Source: Patellaria atrata CBS 101060 (taxonomy: Eukaryota > Ascomycota > Dothideomycetes > Patellariales > Patellariaceae). From it: a stretch of DNA of 64,000 nucleotides. Below are positions 12,411-22,554 of this stretch, in pieces. Both the position numbers and the translations under genes were made by a program. Position 1 is the stretch's first letter. Every line of letters starts with the position of its first letter. Under the pieces are notes generated by a model. The model did not search any database, was not told the DNA's origin, and was given only the letters and a program-made list of their open reading frames with translations. The stretch spans positions 29,344 to 93,343 of the forward strand of contig MU006099.1 in NCBI GenBank assembly GCA_010093705.1, written 5' to 3'.

Positions 12411-15400
12411 TAGTCTAATTGTCTGCTGATTATCACAGAATAAGAGCTGTTTATTGTCTGGATGGAAGTTTAGAGATTTGAAGACTCTCCACCACCAGAT
12501 AAGTTCTGTGCCTGCAGTGGATGCGGCCATGAGTTCAGCCTCAGTGGTTGATTTTGTAACACAGCGTTTGAGTGTTGCCTTCCAGTCAATTGGAACTCCA
12601 AAGAGGAAGAAGATGTAACCCTGTGAGCTCTTTCGAGTCGCTTGGTGATCCGCATAAGAGGCATCAGTTGCGCCAAAGAAATCGGGTTCTTCGTGGTCCT
12701 GAATAAAGGCTGCGTCTGCTGTAATTGAGGCATTGTAAACGAGTGATTTTGATTTTGTATAGTAGAGGTAGGCTAGAGTTTGGTATGCAGCGTTAATGTG
12801 AGTTACTGCAGGATTGGTTAAGAACTCAGCAAGTTTGGAGTGTGCTTTTGAGATATCTGGTCTTGTTGCTCCGGCTGCATAGCCTATTGATCCGACCAAT
12901 TGAGCGTAGCGTAGATAGTTGCTTTCGTTTTTAGTCTCATTAGACGGAAGGAGCTCCTCTGCCTGCAATGGCGTTTGAGGTGATTTTGTGAATGCTTTTG
13001 GGGATGGATATTTGTGGTAGATCTTATCGATATAGTCTCCTTGATTTAGCCAGATAGAGCCATTGTCTCTGTCTCTATGCACGGTTATGCCGTAAAAGGT
13101 CTTGAGATCTCCTAGTGAGTGGATCTTGTGAGATTGTGGGTAACTGAATATAGTCGCTTGATTCTCCGTATAACTACGGATTCTATCTAGTGTTTATATA
13201 ATGACAGACCACCTTATTGATTAACCCTTTGACGTCACGAAGCCTAGCTACGTAATCTCCAAATCAAGGCGAATATAACGATACTACCTACGTCAGATAT
13301 AAAATAAGAGATAATATTAAAAGAGTGAGCTAATGTTATAGTTTTGGTGATACTTAACCGATAAGTCGGAGCTGAGCATTTAGTTCTGAAGATCTCCAAC
13401 ACGAACTTCTAGAGATCCTGACGATCTTCCAACATAAGGCTATCGGGGATTAGCCATCTAATAGATCTCATAGCGTTGAAGAAGCTTCCTCTTAAACGAG
13501 TTAAGATAAGTAGAGTGGCCTGGTTTTGCTAGGACTACGATATCATCTACGTAGAAGAAGACGATAAGCTTATCATCCATCCAAAGCCAAGAAGCATCGA
13601 GGACTGGTTTAAGACCAAATTTGCTCAGGGTCTGTGTAAGATTTTTGTACCAAAGGATTGGTGAAGTCTTGAGGCCGTAGAGTGCACGATGTAGTTTCCA
13701 AAGATGTTGCTTGTCATTAAATCCTTCAGGTGGATGGCAATAGACAGCTGTGTCAAGATCTGCGTTTGTGAACGCATTGACTACATCATACTGCCTGATA
13801 TCGAGATTGAAGTAGGCGGCAATAGCTATGAGAGAGCGGAATATCTTGATAGCTAGGGTAGCAGCATGAGTATCTTCAGTAGTGGTTTGAAGATCTCCTC
13901 GTACGCAAATTCGAGCTTTGTACTTGAGAAGGTAACCTTCATTGTCAAATTTGTACTTAAACACCCATAGTAGTGGTAAAATCTCGTGTTTAATGGAGTT
14001 AAAATCTTTCCACAAGATTTCTTCATAAGTACCTTTTCTTTTGATAGTTTAAAGTTCCCGAAGAGTGGCTGCAATAAAACCTTACTTGTGCGGTTCTATC
14101 ATTGCTTGAATATCTGACCAGTATCGGGGTTTAGATGGAAGTTGAGAACGGTGGAAGCGATGCTTAGTGTTGTTGGTTGAAGATACCACAAAGGTGGACC
14201 AATAATGGCTAATTGCGTAAGATTGTTTTTGAGATTTGGTTCTAGCTCTCTTTGATCCTTCAGGAAGAATATTTGATATGCGAAATTGAGCATCAATAGT
14301 ATCCCTGTTAATAGTAGTATTGGAGCGTTTTCTTTTGCCAGATGATTGAGAAGATTGAATGGGTTATTCTAGTAAAGCATCTTCTATAATCGTTTGAGAA
14401 CTAGTTATGCTACTTGTGTCTAAGGTACTAGATGGTGGCGGTTGAGACGAATTATCTGATCTAGGAGTAGGATAGTCATTATAATGAGTAAGGGTTATTG
14501 TAGAGCCTTTATCCTATACTATCTAATGAGACTCTTGCTGTTCCTCATATTCTAAAGATAAAGTAGGATTAGTAACATCTTTATCCTTAGAAGAGCTTTT
14601 AGCTTTAGGTTCTAGTATCTCAATAATGTGAATCATCTCCTTAAGTGACTGATTTTAAAGTAAGTTATTAGGCTAATCTCTATAGAAAGAATCTTCTTTA
14701 AAGAACATATTATAAGAGCGAATCACCTTCCCTTAATGACCCTTACTTAAGGCTTTGGGGATCCAAATGCGGAAAATATTTGTTGAATCATATCTAACCA
14801 GATAGCCAATATGAGCTCGAGGTGAAAGCTTGTCAGATCTTAGTATTATGTTCCTTAGAGGAAATGCTTTACACCCGAATACATGGAGGTGTGCTAGTGA
14901 GGGCTTCTTATTGTATACTTTCTCAAATAGAGTATCCCATTGCAGTGATTTATTTGGAGTTCGATTGAGTAGATAACTAGCTATAATATAAACCTCTAGA
15001 GCAAGATAGATAGGTAATTTTGTAGTAACCATCATTGATCTTAAGCGTTTAATGAGAGTTTTACTAGATCTTTCTGCAGGACTGTTCTATTCTAGCGTAT
15101 ATGGAGCGCGGACTTGAATCTGAATACCTTCTTCATAGCAATAAGCAATTATTGAGTCCTCTGCTGCAAAGCCATACCCTCTCTCTCCATCCATGAGGAG
15201 AAAAGTGCATGTGATATTGAATTCTCGCTTAAGTCTACGGTCTAGGACTTTGAGCACCTTTAGAAGGGTTTCCTTCTCTCGATTGGGAATTGAAAAGACA
15301 AAGTTAAACTTAGTAATAAGATAGTAACTATAAAGGATATACTTGTGTCCATTGTATCCTATTGCATCTAACTTGATAATGTTAATAGCAATTGATTCAA

Positions 15401-17520
15401 ATGGTCTTATGGCACCATGTTCTCTTCCAGGTCGTCTTGAAATAATGTGATAAGCTTTATTGTTAGATATAAGCCTTACTGCCAAACTCGGCATTAAGGT
15501 CGGCCTTTTGCCGTAGTGGTATAATCTCACATTTATTGGCCAGGCATTGTTTATAATGGAACTTTGTTGGTGCTTCTCCAATAATCTTAGCGATACCAAT
15601 GACTTTGGAACTAAGATAGTTAATTGCTTCTTTGCTAGGATGCCCCATAAGAAGATAAGCTTTAGTGGCAGTAAACTGACGTGGTTTACGGGGGTTTGTA
15701 GAGAAACGGTGTTGATTGGAGGAAGTAAATGTTTGGAATGGTCCGCGAGGTTCCGTAGAAGGCGGAGGTGTTTTAGTTCTATATAGAACGAGCTAATAAC
15801 CTCCAACCTAAGTTAGTAAAGCAACAATCTCTCTAATTAGGCCTTTTTTATAGAGAGCGTTATTCCTAGAGTCGAAATGGATCCTAGTAGAGTTAAGCCG
15901 ATATAGCGAGACTAACGAGGTGAAGAATGGTGGCACTAGGGCGATGTGTTTAAGAGTAGCCTTTTTGATTCCATTAGGAGTCAAGAATGGAATAATCACC
16001 TCTCCCCATGCTTGTATCTGCATTTCTTACCCTCCAGCTAGTATCACGTCATTGTCAGCTACTGGTGCTTTCCAGTGGAATTCTGTAGGGTTGTTGCAGA
16101 TGTGGACGTCTGAAGCGGGGTCAAGAGTCCAAGAATGAAGTAATGGATATTGTTGAGCGGAGCCTTGGTTGAAATTCGACGAATAGACGGCAAAGAATCC
16201 ATTACGTGAGGAAGGATAGAAGCCTAAATCAACTTCTAGTGGGTCTAAATCATGTACCTCGTGTTAGATAGTTCTGGGTTTCTTGCTACGTTCCCTATTT
16301 CTAGCTCGTATTCTGTTGAGGATTCCTTTCTTATCTTTAGCTTCAAACTCAGCAACTTTCTTGGCTTTTTCAGGGTCTTCAACAAATCCTCTTTCTCTAA
16401 CACTCGGGTCAATGTAAGGACATTTACCCTAGATGTTATCATGACTGTCTCCATCTCCGGCTGGACAGGGCTTAGTTAGTTTCTTTTCCCCAAACTTTCT
16501 CTTCCTGTTATATGGAGAATCCTCTCCATTGAGAGTTGCAAAGACACCTCCATGAATATTAGCTTTCTTTGTATGTGTAGCTCGATAGTATTGGAGAAAC
16601 TCATTGGTGAGATAATCAACTATGCATTCGGGGTCAATCTGAGCAGGGGCATTCTGACGACGAGCCTTAGTAAAGGTTTCTTGAGCTTTGAAGATCCTAA
16701 TTCCCATGAGAGTAGTCTAAGTAGGTTCGAGATACTTGAAAGCTCTTATAAGATCTTTCTAAGCACGGTATCTAGAGACATCTGGTAAGTCCAAGCTTTT
16801 TGCCTTAATGTATACATTTGCGAAGTGATGGCACCAATCTTCAATGTTGTGACGACGTGGATCAAAGAGTTTCCCTTTATTGTACTGCTGTATAACAAGG
16901 TCCTCTTGATTTGCTTGAGTAGGAGCAAATCGGTTATAGAAGTACTTGAGAAGTTCGTGGACTGATATAGTAGTTTTAAGGGTAGGTAGGAAGGCCCTAT
17001 CCACTGTTTTAGTGATATATACTCTGATAAGACCAAGTTTCTCTTGTTTGCGTTTAAATTGTTTAAGGGAATGCTTGTACTGATCAAACGCATCTGAGAA
17101 TGGTTCTCCTTCAGCGGTAAGTGTTCTATTCTCGGCACGTCTGATAGGTATAATTGGTTCCTGTAGTGGTTCACAAGTCTTCTCTGGGTCAATGAGATCC
17201 CAAAGGCTGTAAGACTCGGCCATGCTTTTGATCATAAAGATCCAGGGAAGCCAGTCATTCATACTATAAAGAGTGACTTCTTCTAAGATCATCTTGGAAT
17301 GGGTAGGCATGGTGGAAACAGAAGATAGTAGGTAAGTTGATGAAGATAATTGATAGATAGTTGAACAAGAAATGATTTTGGTAAGGTGCGGATTATGCCG
17401 GGCTCATAACTGTAAGGTAGTAATGGCATGTAAAGTGAAGAATATAGATTGAAGTGTCTGATCCAGAGGAGAGTGGAGGAGGACAGCATATATACCCGAC
17501 TGAGTGCTTAGTCAGGTGCG
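12405..17520 (-). mobile_element. Copia-type LTR retrotransposon fossil (internal region)
   Basis: Read on the minus strand the parts are in Copia order: gag-like region (about 17310-16250), protease-like region (about 16020-15810), integrase (about 15800-14730, with GHPSKEA and NRTPNKSL), reverse transcriptase (about 14015-13458, with FFYVDDIVV) and RNase H (about 13130-12405, with GATDASYAD). It is broken, with many interruptions spread over all domains, and its RNase H end is incomplete. A solo LTR of another family is inserted between RT and RNase H. Heavy transition-type decay suggests RIP and considerable age, with the nested LTR younger than the element. Confidence 0.85.
13122..13468. 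repeat. Solo LTR nested in the Copia fossil, with 5-base target duplication
   Basis: A 337-base block (13127-13463) interrupts the Copia pol region exactly between the RT and RNase H parts. It starts TGTGAG and is flanked on both sides by GATCT (13122-13126 and 13464-13468), a 5-base target-site duplication as made by LTR element integrase. Its end is the repeat seen again at 1-91. No internal region is present, so it is a recombination relic. Family cannot be assigned from the LTR alone. Confidence 0.8.
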
Positions 17521-17532
17521 ATATATTTTAAT

Positions 17533-17977
17533 TCCATTATATTGCATTACCTACAATACTGCGCATGTAGCCTTTAAGCTATAGCGCAACTTCCTATATA
17601 CATAAATCCCTTTCCAGGGCCCTCATATGCTTAGTGAAGTCTCTAGTGGCTTAGTCCACTAATATTATTTACAAAGGAAAGCTAAGACCTCTAAAATCCA
17701 TATAAAGGAAATTGTAGAAGCATCTATTCTTTCTCATTGCCATCGGTTCTTGGTTTCTAGTTCTATGCCATACATCTAGTTATCTTTTGTAGAATCTACT
17801 CTTCTACTCTGTTTACGTCTCCGGCATGCATTAGCCATCTAGCAGTAGAGATTTGAGTTCTTTCTATATATTTTTAGTAACACTTGTTTACCTAACTTTA
17901 TGCAAAAAAGCTTTGTCATTGTTAGATCTGATCTGAGTAGTTTTCTCATTTCTCTACGTTCTCTAGAGTAGTTAGAG
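17533..17977. repeat. Dispersed repeat copy 2, probable 5' LTR of the Copia fossil
   Basis: Aligns with 10741-11180 in the same orientation and lies just beyond the gag end of the minus-strand Copia fossil, the place of a 5' LTR. It runs into the assembly gap, so its outer end and any target duplication cannot be seen. Confidence 0.6.
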
Positions 17978-18927
17978 NNNNNNNNNNNNNNNNNNNNNNN
18001 NNNNNNNNNNNNNNNNNNNNNNNNNNNNNNNNNNNNNNNNNNNNNNNNNNNNNNNNNNNNNNNNNNNNNNNNNNNNNNNNNNNNNNNNNNNNNNNNNNNN
18101 NNNNNNNNNNNNNNNNNNNNNNNNNNNNNNNNNNNNNNNNNNNNNNNNNNNNNNNNNNNNNNNNNNNNNNNNNNNNNNNNNNNNNNNNNNNNNNNNNNNN
18201 NNNNNNNNNNNNNNNNNNNNNNNNNNNNNNNNNNNNNNNNNNNNNNNNNNNNNNNNNNNNNNNNNNNNNNNNNNNNNNNNNNNNNNNNNNNNNNNNNNNN
18301 NNNNNNNNNNNNNNNNNNNNNNNNNNNNNNNNNNNNNNNNNNNNNNNNNNNNNNNNNNNNNNNNNNNNNNNNNNNNNNNNNNNNNNNNNNNNNNNNNNNN
18401 NNNNNNNNNNNNNNNNNNNNNNNNNNNNNNNNNNNNNNNNNNNNNNNNNNNNNNNNNNNNNNNNNNNNNNNNNNNNNNNNNNNNNNNNNNNNNNNNNNNN
18501 NNNNNNNNNNNNNNNNNNNNNNNNNNNNNNNNNNNNNNNNNNNNNNNNNNNNNNNNNNNNNNNNNNNNNNNNNNNNNNNNNNNNNNNNNNNNNNNNNNNN
18601 NNNNNNNNNNNNNNNNNNNNNNNNNNNNNNNNNNNNNNNNNNNNNNNNNNNNNNNNNNNNNNNNNNNNNNNNNNNNNNNNNNNNNNNNNNNNNNNNNNNN
18701 NNNNNNNNNNNNNNNNNNNNNNNNNNNNNNNNNNNNNNNNNNNNNNNNNNNNNNNNNNNNNNNNNNNNNNNNNNNNNNNNNNNNNNNNNNNNNNNNNNNN
18801 NNNNNNNNNNNNNNNNNNNNNNNNNNNNNNNNNNNNNNNNNNNNNNNNNNNNNNNNNNNNNNNNNNNNNNNNNNNNNNNNNNNNNNNNNNNNNNNNNNNN
18901 NNNNNNNNNNNNNNNNNNNNNNNNNNN
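17978..18927. other. Assembly gap (950 N)
   Basis: A run of 950 undetermined bases inside the repeat island. The true length may differ. The repeat relationships on either side cannot be joined across it. Confidence 0.99.
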
Positions 18928-19222
18928 TGGCGCTACTCTTCTATCTACATAAATCCCTATTCTAGGGCAATAATATGTCTAGTGAGAGTGTCTGAGGATT
19001 GAAGCTCCCCAGTTGTTCAAACTTTACAGTCTAATCCAAGCATTAGAAAAACTGAACCAACTCCACTATCTCCTTTGCTCTTCAGTTCCCTGCATTATAT
19101 ATCGATCTAGTTTCTACCCTGTATGCTATCATTTTTAATATGTTTCTTGTTTTTCTTCATTGATTTCTCTTTTATGTAGCTGTGAGATAAACTGGATCTG
19201 CAGGTGCATGGAATATGTCGCT
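18928..19222. repeat. Diverged LTR-like relic plus 43-base inverted repeat, right copy
   Basis: The first part (ACATAAATCCCTATTCTAGGG and following) is a diverged relative of the 10741/17533 repeat family. Positions 19180-19222 are the exact reverse complement of 12368-12410. This suggests a second Copia-derived fragment in the opposite orientation to the main fossil, or a scar from recombination between copies. Confidence 0.55.
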
Positions 19223-19419
19223 CCATTCTCAAAAGAGAGGTTCTATCTAGCAGGTGTGTACTAAAACGGACGGAACAGTATGAAATCTATGTCTCAAAAA
19301 ATAACGAAAATAGCACCAACATAAGAACTAAAAGGTAGTGTTATGTTAGTTTAGTAACCCTAGGTTACGACGATACCGTAATTGTGGTGGTATAAGCGAC
19401 TAGCTCACTACCCCTGGTT
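19223..19419. other. Unassigned sequence in the repeat island
   Basis: No open frame and no clear match elsewhere in the window. It probably contains the 3' tail of the LINE and part of the LTR relic, but no boundary is visible. Confidence 0.35.
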
Positions 19420-20760
19420 ACCACAAGAATCAACACCCCGATAGCTCCACCATCTAATAGAAACGCACAAGATCTCTATAAATGCGTGTATAATGTTTAC
19501 CTTATTTCTTGCTATTAGCCTCCTAGCTTTGTTTCCAATTAGATAAGATCTTTTCCTTGCCTCTCCGTTTAATATAACTAAGTGATGTGAATGAAGTGCC
19601 TATAGGCTTACGGCTTAGTCCTTTTTTAGCCAGCTTATCTATTATATCATTCCCAAAAATATTCTTATAGCTAGGAACCCAGCTAAAGGTAATTTTCATT
19701 TCCCATTCATTGGTAAGAGTATTGCATAGGTCTGTTATCAACATATTTAATTCTTGTCCTCCATCAAGGCTGTTCTTTTGTAGCCTCTTGAGTGCTGCCT
19801 GGCTGTCCACAAAAACCCGTAGGTTTTCGGCAATGAATTGTCCTTTCTCACGTTGGGTCTTTTCTCTTTTAAGTGCTTTGAGGATCGTAAATAGTTCTGC
19901 ATCCATAATCTTAACGCTATCCCCTAAGTTCCAGTTACTGGCAAATAAAATGCGTTGATTGTTTCCTATCTGGCATGCTCCTGCAGCATTTCTATTGCCT
20001 TCTTTAGACCCATCAGCGTAGTAAACGCTGACTAAACCATCCGTCATGCCTGATTCTAGGTCTCTAATTAGTCTATCATGTTGCTTTGATGCTTTTTCCT
20101 TGTCCTTGCTGGAGATGATAAATAATGCTTTTAACTTTGGCCTCCAAGGTAGAGCATTATGTACAGAAATCTTTTCTATCTTTCAGTTGGTGATAAACTC
20201 CTAAGTTCTCTTCAATAAGGACAGGAGCTAAGTGTTTGGTCTTGTGATATGTTTGATTGACGTATTGCCTATTTCTGAGTCAGAGTCTAGGGTTGCATCT
20301 AAGTCATCTCTTCCAAGCTCTTCCCAGAGCACTCTCTTGACTGGATGGTTCTTATGGAACTTCAGAGTCCTGAGGGCATAAGAATTGCACAGCTTCTCAA
20401 ATCTGACAGCTGGAGGAAGCAGGCCTGCTTCAATCTCCATAGCCATGCTTGGAGAAGTCTTGAAGGCACCTAAGATCATCCTCAATGCTTTGTTCTGCAA
20501 TTTTTGATACCTTCCAAATTGCTGGCTGTTGCTGTGATTCGGGTTCCACCATACTGGTACTCCATAGTCTGCTATTGAGTTGACGCATTGCTTGCATTGA
20601 TGGACCTTTCTGTGTGTTTCCGTCTTTGAATCATGTACATTGCATTTTCTGCACTCTTGATCTTTTTTTCTACATGCTATTTAAAAGTAACTTTTAAGTC
20701 TAGGAACATCCCGAGCCATCTAACCATTAGCTTTGGCGTCTCGCTAGATTTCTGGCCGCT
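19420..20760 (-). mobile_element. 5'-truncated LINE (Tad/I type), RT end and RNase H
   Basis: Minus-strand frames give the end of the reverse transcriptase region (VRWLGMFLDLKVTFK, VPVWWNPNHSN, NKALRMILGAF) and, at 20047-19523, an RNase H domain with YYADGS, DAELFTILKAL, VDSQAAL and the NDIIDKLAKKG end (conserved acidic residues D, E, D, D present). This order and wording are typical of ORF2 of fungal Tad-clade LINEs. Stops lie between the two parts, near 20230-20150, so it is inactive. The 5' end is lost at about 20740-20780, where host F-box-like sequence on the other strand begins, as in 5'-truncated LINE insertions. The fragment at 110-475 is from the same family. Confidence 0.82.
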
Positions 20761-20769
20761 GAAGTCCCA

Positions 20770-21934
20770 TGACTGCTTCGTTTCGCCGCGTACCGTTCTA
20801 GATATACAGTACTTTGCTGCCGTCAACCGAGCGGTGAGGTGCCCACAACTATATTGTTTGTTCAACGAAGGGGAGAACAAGTTGGATATACGAGAGGAAC
20901 GTTTCGTCGGCATGGCCAAGTGGTTTTTTTTGCGATCTGCTGTGTGTCTATTACTAGGGTTGATGCCAAATATTACCAGTATTAAAATCCTCCATGTTAA
21001 ACAGAAATGGATGGGGGTAGTATCTCAACGAGTGAAAGACGGACGTTTGCTTGAACGGCTAAGTCACCTTACTTATCATGCATCGGGGTCTATGGATAAT
21101 GGTTTTCTGGATTTTCCTCCTCGTATGGAGTACTTGGATGTGAAGAGTTGACCTATTCAACCAGGACAGACGTTATTTACCATGCCTGATACATCCAACA
21201 TCAGCGTACTAAAGCTTCAAGAAACATTGGTTGACTTTGAAGAGCTAGTAGACTTGGTATCCCGGCTCCGGTTGAATACTTTAACACTCTGGGACGTACA
21301 ACTTATAGGTGGAACAAGGAATAAAACCTGGGCACCACTAGGGGGAGCTTATGCGGCAGATGTTGACCCAACGCCTCTATACCTAGCTATCAAACAGTCC
21401 AAATGAACACTCGAAACTCTCTCTATTAATTTCATCGAGTGTCCTTGACATGATCCAAGGGTACGGACTGATCAGTATACCGGATTTGCCATGCCATTCG
21501 GTTCCCTGGCGGATTTCAAATCCCTGAAACATCTGACCATGAACACATGTCTCTACGCCAGAGTAGGAGATACTCGTACATTCTGGGGAAACATTCCCGA
21601 AGGCTTGCAGATACTGGACTTCCGCTGGAGGAAACCATCGTGGAACGATCCTAAAACCCCTGGTTCGTACCCGTACTTCGCACATGTACAGCAGCTTTCA
21701 AAGATACGTAAGGAGAGGCGAACACAGGGGGAAAGTGCCCTACCTCACCTTACACACCTCATGCTTTGGTGTCGTGAGTTTTTGCGCGGGGATATTGTAG
21801 GTGACGTGGAGACCATGCTCCTAAAGGAGGAATTTAGCGTGGAGGGAATTCTCCTGAGATTTCATGAAAACGACGACACCAGCTTGTTATCGTACATCGA
21901 GAGTATCGAGAACTCTGGCGGACCGTCAACGTAG
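20770..21934 (+). pseudogene. F-box/leucine-rich protein remnant, copy B (C-terminal part)
   Basis: One frame runs from about 20770 to the stop at 21934 and is interrupted only by three in-frame TGA codons, at 21149-21151, 21404-21406 and 21446-21448. All three could come from CGA by a single C-to-T change. Blocks such as LMPNITSIKILHVKQ, RLRLNTLTLWDVQL and SLKHLTMNTC are the irregular leucine-rich style of fungal F-box proteins. The N-terminal F-box is missing where the LINE begins. It aligns with the later part of copy A (11428-12012). Frame preservation with few stops suggests fairly recent death, or, less likely, a gene whose introns I failed to see. No function can be stated. Confidence 0.6.
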
Positions 21935-22554
21935 ATTGTGTTAGAAAGTCTTTCCCCGATCTTCCCCAATCCTGTACTCCCATCAGCCTAGTGTATTCTA
22001 GCGATTTCCCCTTCCCCTACTTCGCCAAATTTTCCTTTCCTGTTTGGCAAGGCAGTATTTTCTTTAGGAATCTGCAGCAGTTAGTACAATAACTTAATAG
22101 TATCAAACCTACTAACCTGTTGTCGTGTCTTGCAATACTGATTCTTCTCCACTAGTCCTCTGAGTGAAGTTCAGCAGAGTTTCGTTAATAATGAAGTTAG
22201 TATATCGTTAATAAGAAAGATGGATGACCCATACATTATCTCATTTCTTTCTAAAGTAAAACAAATCCAGATACCACATTGATTGTCAGCGTACATTAGA
22301 CAAGGAATTCCATGAAAGGGGAAGGAGATAGTTTCAGATAGTGGTTAAAAGGCCGTTCTATACGATGCGGTAAAACACTTTACCCTTACAGCCGTTCAAT
22401 TAGTCAAAAGTTTCACTAGGAAAGGGGGATTGTACTTGAATTCAACGTATAAAGCGTACACCACGTTAGTCTCCAAGGATAACACCGTAAACCGTACCAA
22501 ATCAGGTAAAGGCTTTTATTGCCAAAGTAAGGCATCTATACACGTAAATCACAA
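21935..22554. other. Intergenic, convergent
   Basis: Lies between the 3' ends of a plus-strand remnant and the minus-strand HECT gene. AT-rich, no gene or repeat recognised. Confidence 0.45.

Noticed and set aside
11428-21934. The two F-box-type remnants as halves of one gene split by the repeat island
   Set aside because: Their middle parts align with each other, so they cover the same region and must be paralogs.
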